Below the pieces are notes generated by a model. The model saw nothing but the letters and a program-made list of their open reading frames with translations, was not told the DNA's origin and did not search any database. The translations under genes and the position numbers were made by a program. Shown in pieces: positions 43,948 through 52,286 of a DNA stretch of 64,000 nt. The DNA comes from Roseovarius litoreus (GTDB lineage: Bacteria > Pseudomonadota > Alphaproteobacteria > Rhodobacterales > Rhodobacteraceae), in contig NZ_FRCB01000011.1 in NCBI RefSeq assembly GCF_900142765.1, positions 1 through 64,000 on the forward strand. Direction: 5' to 3'. The stretch's first letter is position 1, and every line of letters starts with the position of its first letter.

Positions 43948-45015
43948 TCAGCCTGTCGCTTTCCACATCCTGTAACGCCCCTGCCCTGTCACCTCGCAGA
44001 TCAAAGCGCTCGCTTCCATCCATGCCAGATTGCGCTGGACGGCGGCGCGACTGGCTCCGGTCATGGCCTCAGCCATTGGGGCAGAGACCAACGGCCACTC
44101 TGTGAAGACCTTGCGCAACGCGACCGGCGTACGGCCCGATAATTGTTCCATGGAGTTTTCTGCCCTCCAGGTCCACGATTCAATATCGTCAAGTGTTCGC
44201 ATCGCCTTCAGAATCGCACTGCTCATCCCATCCAACCAGCGGGCCAGGCGTTCGGGTGGCAAGCCCGTGGCACGCAGCCCCCCTGCCCCGCCCATAGCGA
44301 GCGGTGCGAAGATGGCGCCGCTTCCGTCGCTGACCGCGATCCTGGACGCGGTGACGGCGGCTTCCATCTGGTCGCCGTGCCGTCCGAGGCCCGCCAGGCT
44401 CCAGAGATGAAAACCCATGCAAGACCGCGTGATTGGATGCAAGTCGCCCGCAGCTGCCATGACGTCCAGCCATCCGCCCGAGCGATCTTCGAAACGCTCA
44501 GTGCTGTCTTCAATGTTGTCAGGATCTCGGCGATCCAGGAAGGCGGCCAAGTCACCTTTTGGTTCAGGACCGCCTGTCAGGCGCCGAACAGCCCATCCAA
44601 CTCTTGCCAGGGCATTTGGGTCATCCTGTGCGCCCGAGAGCCGCATCGATACCCAGAGCGCCAGACGATCACAATTCACCCGATCCCCTGCAAACCAGCT
44701 GAGGTCCGCCGCCTCGATATGAGCGAGGCGATGCCGCCACCCTGCCGGGCCACGCAGCAGCCGGTCATCCAGAGCTCCCAGGCGTCCAGCCACTCCTGCC
44801 AGTCGCGCAGCGTGAACGCTTTCTGCCTTTGCCCAGTCTTCGATGACAGCAGTGTCAGGCGGTTCCGCCCGAGGCCCGGGAGGCAAATCATCCGGTTCAT
44901 CCTCGAGTGGCCCTGGCAGAAACCAGAGATCGTCTTCGTGAGCATCTTCTTCCTCCTCCGTCATGACGAGAGGGTCGTCGAAATCATCAAGAAAAGTAGA
45001 TGTTTGCGGCTTCAT
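43948..45015 (-). CDS. DUF1612-like protein with C-terminal helix-turn-helix
   Basis: A 355-residue protein. The N-terminus is very acidic; residues 70-150 (LGALDDRLLRGPAGWRHRL, ADLSWFAGDRVNCDRLALW) and the C-terminus (WPLVSAPMAEAMTGASRAAV, then SALICEVTGQGRYRMW) resemble the DUF1612/HTH proteins often found on repABC plasmids of rhizobia and rhodobacters. The C-terminal part is a winged-helix of the kind used by Fic and replication-linked proteins. Function unknown; the link to the divergent recombinase gene is by position only. Confidence 0.6.
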   Translation of the reverse strand: MKPQTSTFLDDFDDPLVMTEEEEDAHEDDLWFLPGPLEDEPDDLPPGPRAEPPDTAVIEDWAKAESVHAARLAGVAGRLGALDDRLLRGPAGWRHRLAHIEAADLSWFAGDRVNCDRLALWVSMRLSGAQDDPNALARVGWAVRRLTGGPEPKGDLAAFLDRRDPDNIEDSTERFEDRSGGWLDVMAAAGDLHPITRSCMGFHLWSLAGLGRHGDQMEAAVTASRIAVSDGSGAIFAPLAMGGAGGLRATGLPPERLARWLDGMSSAILKAMRTLDDIESWTWRAENSMEQLSGRTPVALRKVFTEWPLVSAPMAEAMTGASRAAVQRNLAWMEASALICEVTGQGRYRMWKATG

Positions 45016-45186
45016 ATGCGCAAAATACTAATATTAAGCACATTACCCAAGCGGTTTTGTGGCCATTGCCCATTCTCTTTGCATATTTCGCGCGCGCGAC
45101 CGTCGGCGGAACCTCTCAGATCGCGCTCAGCGCAAGGAAACCAAGGGATTGTGCATCAGCACGACGAGAGAACACTTGCTTGCAAT

Positions 45187-45229
45187 CGTTTACAAACGGT
45201 CGTTTATTTGCAATATATAAAATTGCAAA
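45187..45229. promoter_or_regulatory. cluster of inverted repeats, candidate resolvase (res) site
   Basis: In an AT-rich stretch just ahead of the serine recombinase: CGTTT-AC-AAACG (45187-45198), AAACG-GT-CGTTT (45194-45205) and TTTGCAAT-N7-ATTGCAAA (45207-45229). Serial half-sites upstream of the recombinase start are the usual layout of a resolvase binding region and promoter. Confidence 0.55.
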
Positions 45230-45241
45230 CGGCTCTTTTCC

Positions 45242-46138
45242 ATGCCCCTGATAGGCTATGCGCGCGTCTCCACAGAGGATCAGACCCCCCTGCCCCAGTC
45301 CGAGGCCCTTCAATCTGCGGGTTGCATAGAGATCTTTGAAGAGCACGCCTCAGGTGGCAATCGGGCGCGACCGGTGCTTGCACGTGTGCTGGAGCGGATT
45401 GGTAAGGGCGACACGCTGGTCGTCGTGCGGATCGACCGGCTTGCGCGGTCTTTGTCGCACTTGCTTGAGGTGATCGAAAGACTGGAGGGCAAGGGGGCGT
45501 TCTTCCGCTCGCTGCAGGATCCAATCGACACCGCCTCCCCTCAAGGAAAGTTCACGCTGCAGGTTCTGGGCGCCGCGGCCGAGTTCGAACGCGCTCTGAT
45601 CCGCGAGCGTACCAAGGCGGGCCTTGCCTCGGCACGCGCCAAAGCTCGCGTTGGTGGCAATCCCGGGCTTCGCACCAAGGACCCCGCCGCACTGCGCAAG
45701 GTGCGGTTGGCACGACAGGACGGCTACATGGCGCGCCTGAACGAAACCGCGCAGGATTGGGTGCCACATGTGCGCCGCTTGCGCCCCGATATGGCATGGG
45801 AAGACGTTCTGCGGATTATCAATGGCCCCCTACCCCACAGCCGCCATTGGACGCAAAGCCGCCTGCTCCGCGCCGTGAAAGCATATGTGCGGGACGGGTT
45901 CCTGCCCGATGAAGTGCTTGGACGCGCTGGACGTCGCGAAACCGACGATCGCCTGCCTGCGATTGTTGCGGCCATCAAAGGTTCGGACCCGGATATCACG
46001 CTACAGGCGATCTGCGACCGGTTGGAAGCCATGCGTGAGCGGACTCCACGGGGACGTACAAGCTGGCAACCGTCATCCGTCAGGATGCTGTTGGAACGGG
46101 CGGAGCGACTTGGGTTGCTGGTCAGGCAAATGGATTGA
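45242..46138 (+). CDS. serine recombinase (resolvase/invertase family)
   Basis: A 298-residue site-specific recombinase. The catalytic domain is residues 1-140: IGYARVSTEDQTPLP with Ser10 as nucleophile, VVVRIDRLARSLSHLLEVIE and RERTKAGLASARAK. The C-terminal 150 residues form a longer DNA-binding part than in Tn3 resolvase, with a likely helix-turn-helix near the end. It may resolve plasmid multimers or a former transposon. Its 3' end overlaps the convergent vapC gene by 17 bases. Confidence 0.9.
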   Translation: MPLIGYARVSTEDQTPLPQSEALQSAGCIEIFEEHASGGNRARPVLARVLERIGKGDTLVVVRIDRLARSLSHLLEVIERLEGKGAFFRSLQDPIDTASPQGKFTLQVLGAAAEFERALIRERTKAGLASARAKARVGGNPGLRTKDPAALRKVRLARQDGYMARLNETAQDWVPHVRRLRPDMAWEDVLRIINGPLPHSRHWTQSRLLRAVKAYVRDGFLPDEVLGRAGRRETDDRLPAIVAAIKGSDPDITLQAICDRLEAMRERTPRGRTSWQPSSVRMLLERAERLGLLVRQMD

Positions 46139-46517
46139 CGATGCGCAGCCGATCCTCGACCAGCAATCCGTCGTGCATGTCCTCAGTCCACAACGTCGTG
46201 CACCCAGCGATCAGCGCGGCAGACACGATCATCGCGTCATAGACCGATAACTGGTACTTCTCTGCCAACGCGCGACCGACTTGATGGGTTTGAACCGTTA
46301 AGCCCTCGACAGGGCATAAGGACTTAATACCCTCAAGAAACGCTCCGGTATCTTCCCAACTGAGCCCAGCTTTCCGTCGGCAATTGACCATCGCTTCGTT
46401 CAGGACCTGAACGCTGATCCGGGGTCCCTGCCCCAGAATTTCCTCCGCCCTCTCAGCCTTTGGACCATCGTCGAGCAGATAGAGCACAACATTCGTGTCT
46501 GCGAATTCAGCGCTCAT
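46122..46517 (-). CDS. VapC-family PIN-domain toxin
   Basis: A 131-residue PIN ribonuclease. Acidic residues: Asp7 in FADTNVVLYLLD, Glu in LNEAMVNCRRK, Asp in YDAMIVSAAL and Asp/Glu in TEDMHDG. It would cut RNA when the antitoxin is lost, so it stabilises the plasmid. It overlaps its antitoxin gene by 11 bases. Confidence 0.9.
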   Translation of the reverse strand: MSAEFADTNVVLYLLDDGPKAERAEEILGQGPRISVQVLNEAMVNCRRKAGLSWEDTGAFLEGIKSLCPVEGLTVQTHQVGRALAEKYQLSVYDAMIVSAALIAGCTTLWTEDMHDGLLVEDRLRIVNPFA

Positions 46518-46734
46518 GCGCGGCGTCGCGGCTTAGACGCGCGTCCTTGGGCAGTTTTCCGCGAAACCGCCTTAGCCCTTGTAGAACTTCATCGGCGCGA
46601 GGTTGGCGTCTCACAAGAATGGTTCCATCGTCCTTTACCAGGTCTACCTGATCGCCTTCCTTTAAGCCGAGTTCCCTCACAAGATCCGCGGGTAGCCGGA
46701 CGGCAAGGGAGTTTCCCCATTTGGCAACTTGCAT
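46507..46734 (-). CDS. AbrB/MazE-type antitoxin (VapB)
   Basis: A 75-residue antitoxin with the AbrB swapped-hairpin domain: VAKWGNSLAVRLPADLVREL and GLKEGDQVDLV, followed by a short charged tail that would block VapC. It lies ahead of the toxin gene, as usual, and has an inverted repeat 17 bases upstream. Confidence 0.9.
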   Translation of the reverse strand: MQVAKWGNSLAVRLPADLVRELGLKEGDQVDLVKDDGTILVRRQPRADEVLQGLRRFRGKLPKDARLSRDAAHER

Positions 46735-46750
46735 CTTGTCCTCTCACGCA

Positions 46751-46778
46751 TGGATAAACATCCAATAATGTATATCCA
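46751..46778. promoter_or_regulatory. inverted repeat ahead of the vapBC pair
   Basis: TGGATAAACAT (46751-46761) and ATGTATATCCA (46768-46778) match at 10 of 11 positions around a 6-base spacer. This is where VapBC normally represses itself. Confidence 0.6.
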
Positions 46779-47047
46779 GAACTGCCAAAAGGCAAGCTCT
46801 GGTGCGCTCAAAGCCATGATGGAGCCCTCCGACAAGAGTTCTCCCCTGTCCCTTTTCGTGAGATGCGGTGCGTTACACTATGCAGCAGGAAGCCTAACAG
46901 CCTTGTGTTCGGTGACGACCCGCCCACTAGATGTGGAAAAACCTTGCGCGAATCCGACTCTTGCGCCAATAGTCACGGAAACGAGGCAAAAAACGTCAAT
47001 TTCCGTGAACACGCCAAAGACGCGATGTCTCGGAAGCGAGAGGGCAG
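46779..47047. other. repA upstream region
   Basis: Non-coding region between vapBC and repA. It contains a long inverted repeat (separate entry) and must carry the repABC promoter; no sigma-70 motif stands out. Confidence 0.5.
46973..47008. promoter_or_regulatory. perfect 9-bp inverted repeat ahead of repA
   Basis: TCACGGAAA (46973-46981) and TTTCCGTGA (47000-47008), 18 bases apart and 40 bases before repA. RepA/RepB autorepression of repABC operons acts in this place, so it is a fair operator candidate. Confidence 0.55.
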
Positions 47048-48235
47048 ATGGATAATACCTTTGTGCATGAGGATCTCAACGCGGTGATCCGCCAGCATTC
47101 GGAATGGCTGGCGAACCAGTTGCATTCGCAACGTGAGAGCCTGTTTCCACCCGATGCCGAGAAGACCATGCGCAAATTCACCTCTGGTGAGGCTGCGGCG
47201 CTGCTCGGCGTAAACGATTCCTATCTTCGCAAACTCAACTTGGATGGCAAAGGGCCTTCTCCCGAGCTTACCGCCGGCAACCGTCGTCTTTACTCGGCGC
47301 AGGATATCCAGGCGCTGCGTGTGCTCCTTGAAAAAACCGCTCGCAAGCCGGGCGATTACGTTCCCGGACGACGAGAAGGTGATCATCTTCAGGTCATCGG
47401 CGTGATGAATTTCAAGGGCGGGTCCGGAAAAACAACAACCTCTGCCCATCTTGCCCAACGGCTTGCCCTGCGCGGATATCGTGTGCTGGGCATTGATCTT
47501 GACCCACAAGCTTCCTTCACCGCGCTGCACGGCGTTCAGCCGGAATTGGACCTCGAAGATGGTGGCACTCTCTACGATGCGATCCGCTATGAGGACCCGG
47601 AGCCGATCCGGTCGGTCATCCGCAAGACCTATATCCCCAATTTGGACTTGATCCCCGGCAACCTCGAACTGATGGAGTTCGAGCACGACACCCCGCGCGC
47701 GCTGGCGCAGGGCAATGCCGGACTTTTCTTCTTCCGCGTGAAGGAGGCGCTGGCCCAGGTCGATGAGGACTACGACGTGGTCGTCATAGATTGCCCTCCG
47801 CAGCTTGGCTTTCTGACCATGTCCGCCCTGTCCGCGGCCACGGGCGTTCTGGTGACCATCCATCCAGAGATGCTCGATGTGATGTCCATGTCGCAATTCC
47901 TCCGCATGACAGCCGACCTCATGGACGTGATCGCCGAGAGCGGCGCTGACATGTCTCATGACTGGATGCGCTATGTTTTGACCCGCTACGAGCCGCAGGA
48001 TGCGCCGCAGAACCGCATCGTGGCTTTCCTGCGAACAATGTACGGCGAAGCCGTGCTGAATTCGCCCATGTTAAAGTCCACAGCCATCTCAGATGCGGGC
48101 CTGACCAAGCAGACACTTTATGAAGTGGAACGCAGCGCGTTCACGCGTTCCACCTATGATCGCGCGATTGAGAGCCTGAATACGCTGAATGACGAGATCG
48201 CCGACCTAATCCAGAAAACCTGGGGGCGCACATGA
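47048..48235 (+). CDS. repA: RepA, ParA-type partition ATPase of repABC
   Basis: A 395-residue protein. Residues 40-95 are a MerR-like DNA-binding module (FTSGEAAALLGVNDSYLRKL, NRRLYSAQDI). The deviant Walker A is VMNFKGGSGKTTTSAHLAQ at about residue 120, followed by VLGIDLDPQASF and VVVIDCPPQLGFLTMSAL. It partitions plasmid copies with RepB and represses the operon. It overlaps repB by four bases. Confidence 0.96.
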   Translation: MDNTFVHEDLNAVIRQHSEWLANQLHSQRESLFPPDAEKTMRKFTSGEAAALLGVNDSYLRKLNLDGKGPSPELTAGNRRLYSAQDIQALRVLLEKTARKPGDYVPGRREGDHLQVIGVMNFKGGSGKTTTSAHLAQRLALRGYRVLGIDLDPQASFTALHGVQPELDLEDGGTLYDAIRYEDPEPIRSVIRKTYIPNLDLIPGNLELMEFEHDTPRALAQGNAGLFFFRVKEALAQVDEDYDVVVIDCPPQLGFLTMSALSAATGVLVTIHPEMLDVMSMSQFLRMTADLMDVIAESGADMSHDWMRYVLTRYEPQDAPQNRIVAFLRTMYGEAVLNSPMLKSTAISDAGLTKQTLYEVERSAFTRSTYDRAIESLNTLNDEIADLIQKTWGRT

Positions 48236-49248
48236 CCAGTGGCAAGAAGAAGCGCATGTCAATGCTGGACAGTCTCGCGGCAGCTGGGGCCCCCTCCCCT
48301 GCCCCTCAGACAGGTGCTGTGACACCGATGATGACCTCGAATCGCGCCCTTCGGTCTGCCCGCGACGCGGTCGATTCCCATCATGTTTGGGAACTGGACC
48401 CGGCGAGCATCGAAGACGGGCGTATGGCGGACCGGCTTGACCCGGCCGATGTACTGGATTTGCGCGATGCGATTGAGGCGAACGGTCAGACTGTTCCGAT
48501 CCTCGTGCGACGTGCGCCGGGTGAAGATGATCGCTACCGTTTGGTCTATGGGCGACGCAGGCTGGAGGCGATCCGTCAGTCCGATAAGGTTACCAAGGTT
48601 CGCGCGTTAGTCACCAACCTGGATGACGACAGCGCTCTGCGTGCTCAGATTTCGGAGAACATGGGGCGGCGCGATTTGTCTTTTATTGAAAAGGCCCTGT
48701 TCGCAAAAGACCTTGTGTCGTCCGGCTTCGGAAATCAATCTCAGGTTGCAGAAATTCTTACCGTCACGAAGTCGTCCATATCTATGGCGATCGCGATCGC
48801 GGACATGGTCGGGTCGGATCTGGTACGCGCCATTGGCGCCGCCCATGGCATTGGCCGACCCCGATGGGAATCCCTTGGTCGGGCCATCGACGAGAATGGT
48901 CTGGACCGCGAGGACCTTATCGGGATCGCGAAAGAGGCACGTGAAAATGCCGAGACCTCCATGGTGGTGGATGACGTTGCCTCTACCAATGACCCGTCCA
49001 TCCAAGCGTTCCTGGCCGTAGAAAAGGCTGTGACCAAGGCGATTAAACCGGCCAAGTCGCCCTCCCCTGCCCCACCTTCCAGCGTCCCGCTGAAGATCGG
49101 CGGCAAACGCGGCGGCACGGTGAAACGCACTGCCAAGGGCCTATCGATCGAGTTGGCGGGTGGCGACTTCGCCGATTGGGTCGAGACGCAAGTGCATGAC
49201 ATGATTGAAGACCTTCACGAACGCTGGAAGCAGCGGTCGGAAGACTGA
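48232..49248 (+). CDS. repB: RepB, ParB-type centromere-binding protein
   Basis: A 338-residue protein with a ParB nuclease-like N-domain: DLRDAIEANGQTVPILVRR, YRLVYGRRRLEAIRQS and LRAQISENMGRRDLSFIEKA. The helix-turn-helix is SQVAEILTVTKSSISMAIAI. It should bind the two parS palindromes downstream of repC. Confidence 0.95.
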   Translation: MTSGKKKRMSMLDSLAAAGAPSPAPQTGAVTPMMTSNRALRSARDAVDSHHVWELDPASIEDGRMADRLDPADVLDLRDAIEANGQTVPILVRRAPGEDDRYRLVYGRRRLEAIRQSDKVTKVRALVTNLDDDSALRAQISENMGRRDLSFIEKALFAKDLVSSGFGNQSQVAEILTVTKSSISMAIAIADMVGSDLVRAIGAAHGIGRPRWESLGRAIDENGLDREDLIGIAKEARENAETSMVVDDVASTNDPSIQAFLAVEKAVTKAIKPAKSPSPAPPSSVPLKIGGKRGGTVKRTAKGLSIELAGGDFADWVETQVHDMIEDLHERWKQRSED

Positions 49249-49285
49249 GGAAGAGCAGAAATCAAAGAAGGAGGCACGAAAAGGC

Positions 49286-49340
49286 AAAAGAAAAGGTCCC
49301 GCAAAGCGACCACTCCACGAGACCCTAACTTGTTTCTAGC
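49286..49340 (-). ncRNA. antisense counter-transcribed RNA (incA type) between repB and repC
   Basis: In repABC plasmids a short antisense RNA in the repB-repC gap blocks repC expression and sets copy number. Here the minus strand reads a candidate transcript of about 55 bases ending in a hairpin (GGTCGC and GCGGGACC arms around TTT, 49295-49311) followed by TTTTCTTTT, an intrinsic terminator. The region is AT/GC-balanced and conserved-looking. The 5' end is estimated from the promoter. Confidence 0.75.
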
Positions 49341-49346
49341 ACCTTC

Positions 49347-49375
49347 AAGGTAGTGTCCGGAGCTATTTTCCGCAA
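49347..49375 (-). promoter_or_regulatory. promoter candidate for the antisense RNA
   Basis: On the minus strand TTGCGG (-35) and TACCTT (-10) are exactly 17 bases apart, just upstream of the antisense RNA. Confidence 0.5.
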
Positions 49376-49413
49376 GTCCAAAGTGATTCGCGGACCGGGA
49401 TATTTTTGTCTTT

Positions 49414-50661
49414 GTGAATGACAAAATGGACTACACGCCCGTAACGCCGTTCCGGCGAACGATAGATGCTGCCATCCTGAAACATCAGGCAGCGACCCAG
49501 GAAGACCTGCCCCCAGCCGGCGCCAACAAGTGGGAGGTCCTGAGGGAGCTCGCTGCCGCTCGAGTCGCGTTCGGCTTGTCCGATCGGGATTTGACGGTGC
49601 TTCAGGCGCTGGTCAGCTTTCACCAAGCGACAATTCTCGGAGGCAATGACAGCGAATTGATTGTACATCCGTCCAACAAGGCGATTTGCGAGCGCCTGAA
49701 CGGCATGCCCTGCTCGACGATGCGGCGCCACCTCTCCAACCTTGTGCAGACTGGCTTTGTTGTCCGGCGCGATAGCCCCAATGGGAAGCGCTATGCCCGC
49801 CGCTACGGCGACGAAAAGGTTGCGTTTGGGTTCGACCTCTCTCCGCTCGTTCGACGCTTCCAGGAGGTTTGTGAGGCCGCTGAGACCGTCCGGGCCGCAG
49901 AAGAGCGGTACAAGCGCCTACGTGCCACTGTGAGCCTCATGCGGCGTGACCTCGCAGGGCTGGCCGAGTACGGGCGCTCACTTCGTCCGGATCAAGGCGT
50001 CTGGGACCAATTCTCTGATCTTGCGGCCCTAACGGCCCGAGATCTTCGCAGAAAACTCGAAATGGAAGACCTTAGGCGCATCGAAGACGCTTTGGGGTCA
50101 GCTTTAGATCACGCCCGAAGCCTTCTGGATGGCTGTGAAACAGAAAATATGAGCACCAATGATGCTGTTTCTGAGCAGCACTATCAGAATTCAAATAAAG
50201 ACTCTTATGATCTTGAGCCTCGCTTAGAAAAAGCGCGGGACGGAGGCGCTGTGCGCGAAACTCCAGAAGTTGCCAATAGTCCTCTGTGTTCTGAAGATGA
50301 GGGCAACTCAACGGCAACTATTGACGATCAACTGATGCCGAACATACCGCTTGGTCTCGTCCTCGCCTCCTGTCAGGAATTCAAAGCGTATTCCGAGCAG
50401 CCCGTGCGCCACTGGCACGATCTGGTCCGGGTGGCTGATGTGGTCAGGCCCATGATGGGTATTTCCCCGTCCGCGTGGGACGAGGCCAAACGCTATATGG
50501 GTCCCGAAGAAGCGTCTGTTGTGATCGTTGCAATGCTTGAACGGTTTGCGGATATCCGATCACCTGGAGGCTACTTGAGAACCCTATCTTCAAAGGCAGC
50601 AATTGGGGAGTTCTCCTGCGGTCCGATGATCATGGCCTTGATGCGGCGGGATGCTGCATGA
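49414..50661 (+). CDS. repC: RepC, replication initiator of repABC
   Basis: A 415-residue initiator. The GTG at 49414 or the ATG four codons later can be the start. Family parts are near the N-terminus: TPFRRTIDAAILKHQ, VLRELAAARVAFGLSDRDLT, LIVHPSNKAICERLNGMPCS and NLVQTGFVVRRDSPNGKRYA, together a winged-helix pair. Residues 235-310 lie over an AT-rich DNA stretch that is probably the origin itself. The C-terminal domain (PSAWDEAKRYMGPEEASVVI) is the conserved end of RepC. Confidence 0.95.
   Translation: MNDKMDYTPVTPFRRTIDAAILKHQAATQEDLPPAGANKWEVLRELAAARVAFGLSDRDLTVLQALVSFHQATILGGNDSELIVHPSNKAICERLNGMPCSTMRRHLSNLVQTGFVVRRDSPNGKRYARRYGDEKVAFGFDLSPLVRRFQEVCEAAETVRAAEERYKRLRATVSLMRRDLAGLAEYGRSLRPDQGVWDQFSDLAALTARDLRRKLEMEDLRRIEDALGSALDHARSLLDGCETENMSTNDAVSEQHYQNSNKDSYDLEPRLEKARDGGAVRETPEVANSPLCSEDEGNSTATIDDQLMPNIPLGLVLASCQEFKAYSEQPVRHWHDLVRVADVVRPMMGISPSAWDEAKRYMGPEEASVVIVAMLERFADIRSPGGYLRTLSSKAAIGEFSCGPMIMALMRRDAA
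50135..50220. other. AT-rich stretch inside repC, candidate oriV
   Basis: In repABC plasmids the replication origin lies in an AT-rich part of the repC coding sequence. This segment is clearly poorer in GC than the rest of repC and codes for a low-complexity linker (NDAVSEQHYQNSNKDSYDLE). Position and composition are the only evidence. Confidence 0.6.
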
Positions 50662-50664
50662 TGA

Positions 50665-50680
50665 GTTCACAGCTGTGAAC
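50665..50680. other. parS site 1
   Basis: GTTCACAGCTGTGAAC, a perfect 16-bp palindrome four bases after the repC stop. It fits the repABC parS consensus GTT-N10-AAC with a central GC. Confidence 0.85.
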
Positions 50681-50709
50681 TCGGCTGACAAGTAGGATAG
50701 CTCGGGATA

Positions 50710-50725
50710 GTTCACAGTTGTGAAC
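50710..50725. other. parS site 2
   Basis: GTTCACAGTTGTGAAC, one position from the perfect palindrome and 45 bases after parS site 1. Tandem parS copies after repC are known in this plasmid type. Confidence 0.75.
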
Positions 50726-50792
50726 TTCTTTCCAACACGGTCAGAGGCTGCGCTCGCGGACTTGGCCAGAAACAGGGTCCTTCGGTTGCCAG

Positions 50793-51995
50793 TCACGCCG
50801 GCAGGTCACCATCGCCAAACAGGTTAGGGAAAAGACGTTCCCGATAATCCAACGGAAACGCCAACCGAACCGGCGTCTTCGGCGAGGCGGACGTCATGTA
50901 TCCGGCGGCGGTCAGTTTACTCAGCGTGTTGCGAGCCGTGCGCTCGGATGTCTTGAGCACAATTTGCGCGTCACCTCGTTCCAGTGCCCCATGCCGAAGA
51001 ACCGCCGAGATCAGTTCCGGCGCTCGCTTGTCATCAATGGTATCTGCAACAAGACGACGATACCGTTGGTCCAGTCCGCCAAGATCGAACAATCTTGCTG
51101 AGAAGGTGATCTGGTCGAGCGTCACCTTTAGGAACCATTCACTAAACGTCTTCAGTGCCGCTTCTGACAGGTTCCCCCGTCCGTCGCGGTCTTCGCGGCG
51201 AGGACTGTCGGCCAGATCCATCATCCGGTTGTACTCGCCCCGATCGGTCAGCCCGCGGGCCAGCCCACGTGATACGGACCAGAGCCCCAAGCCACCAATC
51301 CCCGCTGTGAGGGCCATGGCATGAGACATCAGTCTGCTGACACGGCCGTTACCATCCGGGAAGGGGTGGATGTAGTTCAGCCGGTGATGTGCAGACGCGA
51401 TCGCGATGATCCGTCCGCTCGAAGACCGCGCCGCAATCTGAAATCGTTTGTCGAAATGGTCCATGAATGCCGCGACGCGCGACGATGAAGGAGGTAGGTG
51501 GCGCCCGACCGCAACTTCCCGATCATCATCCTGGCGCATGCGTCCCGGAACGATGGGCTCTTGTGTGCCGTCGGGATGTTCGATGACCCGAAACTCATCC
51601 GGCATCTCGTCGTAGAAGCTCTTATGGACCCAAGTCAGGAATTCGACGGATGTGGGGCGGGGCAGGGTGCCCTTGCGATGCATCTCGTCGATGGTCCGTT
51701 GAACGATGACGTGCGCCCGGGCCTCAAGGGCGAGGGGACGGGTTTCTTCCTCAAGCTCGGCACCAGCCAGCGCCCTTTCGATGTCGCGGGGGCGCGTGTT
51801 GTGTCCTTCGATCAGGTTGGAGTAGTAGCAGTTCATCACACGGACGAGATCGGCAAGTTCGGCTGCGCTGTCAGGATGCAACCCTTGTCCCAGCCCGGTG
51901 GCTTCCCTCTGGATGTCGACCGAAAGGTCTGCCAGTTCTGTAGGAATATGCTCCTCGAAGAAGCAGGGTTCGATCCTGGCGGGTGTTTCCAGCAT
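50793..51995 (-). CDS. Fic-family AMP-transferase with N-terminal inhibitory motif
   Basis: 400 residues from the ATG at 51995; a TTG 63 bases earlier is possible but less likely. The catalytic motif HPFPDGNGR is complete. Near the N-terminus, YYSNLIEGHNT is the inhibitory helix motif (S/T-x3-E-G/N), so it is a self-inhibited class II Fic protein. The C-terminal winged-helix (GDAQIVLKTSERTARNTLSK) could bind DNA. Fic proteins attach AMP to targets, sometimes topoisomerases. No separate antitoxin gene is adjacent. Confidence 0.92.
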   Translation of the reverse strand: MLETPARIEPCFFEEHIPTELADLSVDIQREATGLGQGLHPDSAAELADLVRVMNCYYSNLIEGHNTRPRDIERALAGAELEEETRPLALEARAHVIVQRTIDEMHRKGTLPRPTSVEFLTWVHKSFYDEMPDEFRVIEHPDGTQEPIVPGRMRQDDDREVAVGRHLPPSSSRVAAFMDHFDKRFQIAARSSSGRIIAIASAHHRLNYIHPFPDGNGRVSRLMSHAMALTAGIGGLGLWSVSRGLARGLTDRGEYNRMMDLADSPRREDRDGRGNLSEAALKTFSEWFLKVTLDQITFSARLFDLGGLDQRYRRLVADTIDDKRAPELISAVLRHGALERGDAQIVLKTSERTARNTLSKLTAAGYMTSASPKTPVRLAFPLDYRERLFPNLFGDGDLPA

Positions 51996-51996
51996 T

Positions 51997-52098
51997 TTGC
52001 CGATCTTCCATGTTTGCAAAGTAATTGAAAAATAAACACATTTCGTATTTTCAAGCAAGGTTTTGCCGATATGCGTTGCCGATCTTGGTTGCCGATCT
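51997..52098. repeat. four short direct repeats in the Fic leader
   Basis: TTGCCGATCT occurs at 51997-52006, 52076-52085 and 52089-52098, and as TTGCCGAT at 52063-52070. They surround the possible start codons of the Fic gene and may be operator half-sites. On the coding strand they read AGATCGGCAA. Confidence 0.6.
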
Positions 52099-52286
52099 AG
52101 AATTGCTGCATGAAATCAATGGCTTCGGCAGATGTGCCGGGCTTTCGGTTTTGTTGTGTGCCCAAAGGGGCCGGGAAAAGTAAAAGTGTTCTTCGGGTTT
52201 TTTGACTGACGGATGAGGGCTTTTGGGGTCCCTCGGATGGGTCCGGGCCGGGTTCCGGTCTGTCTTTCCTTATGAAGGGCATTCCG

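Noticed and set aside
44143..45339. 398-codon plus-strand frame
   Set aside because: Opposite the DUF1612-like gene and overlapping the recombinase and its repeat region; composition is shadow-like.
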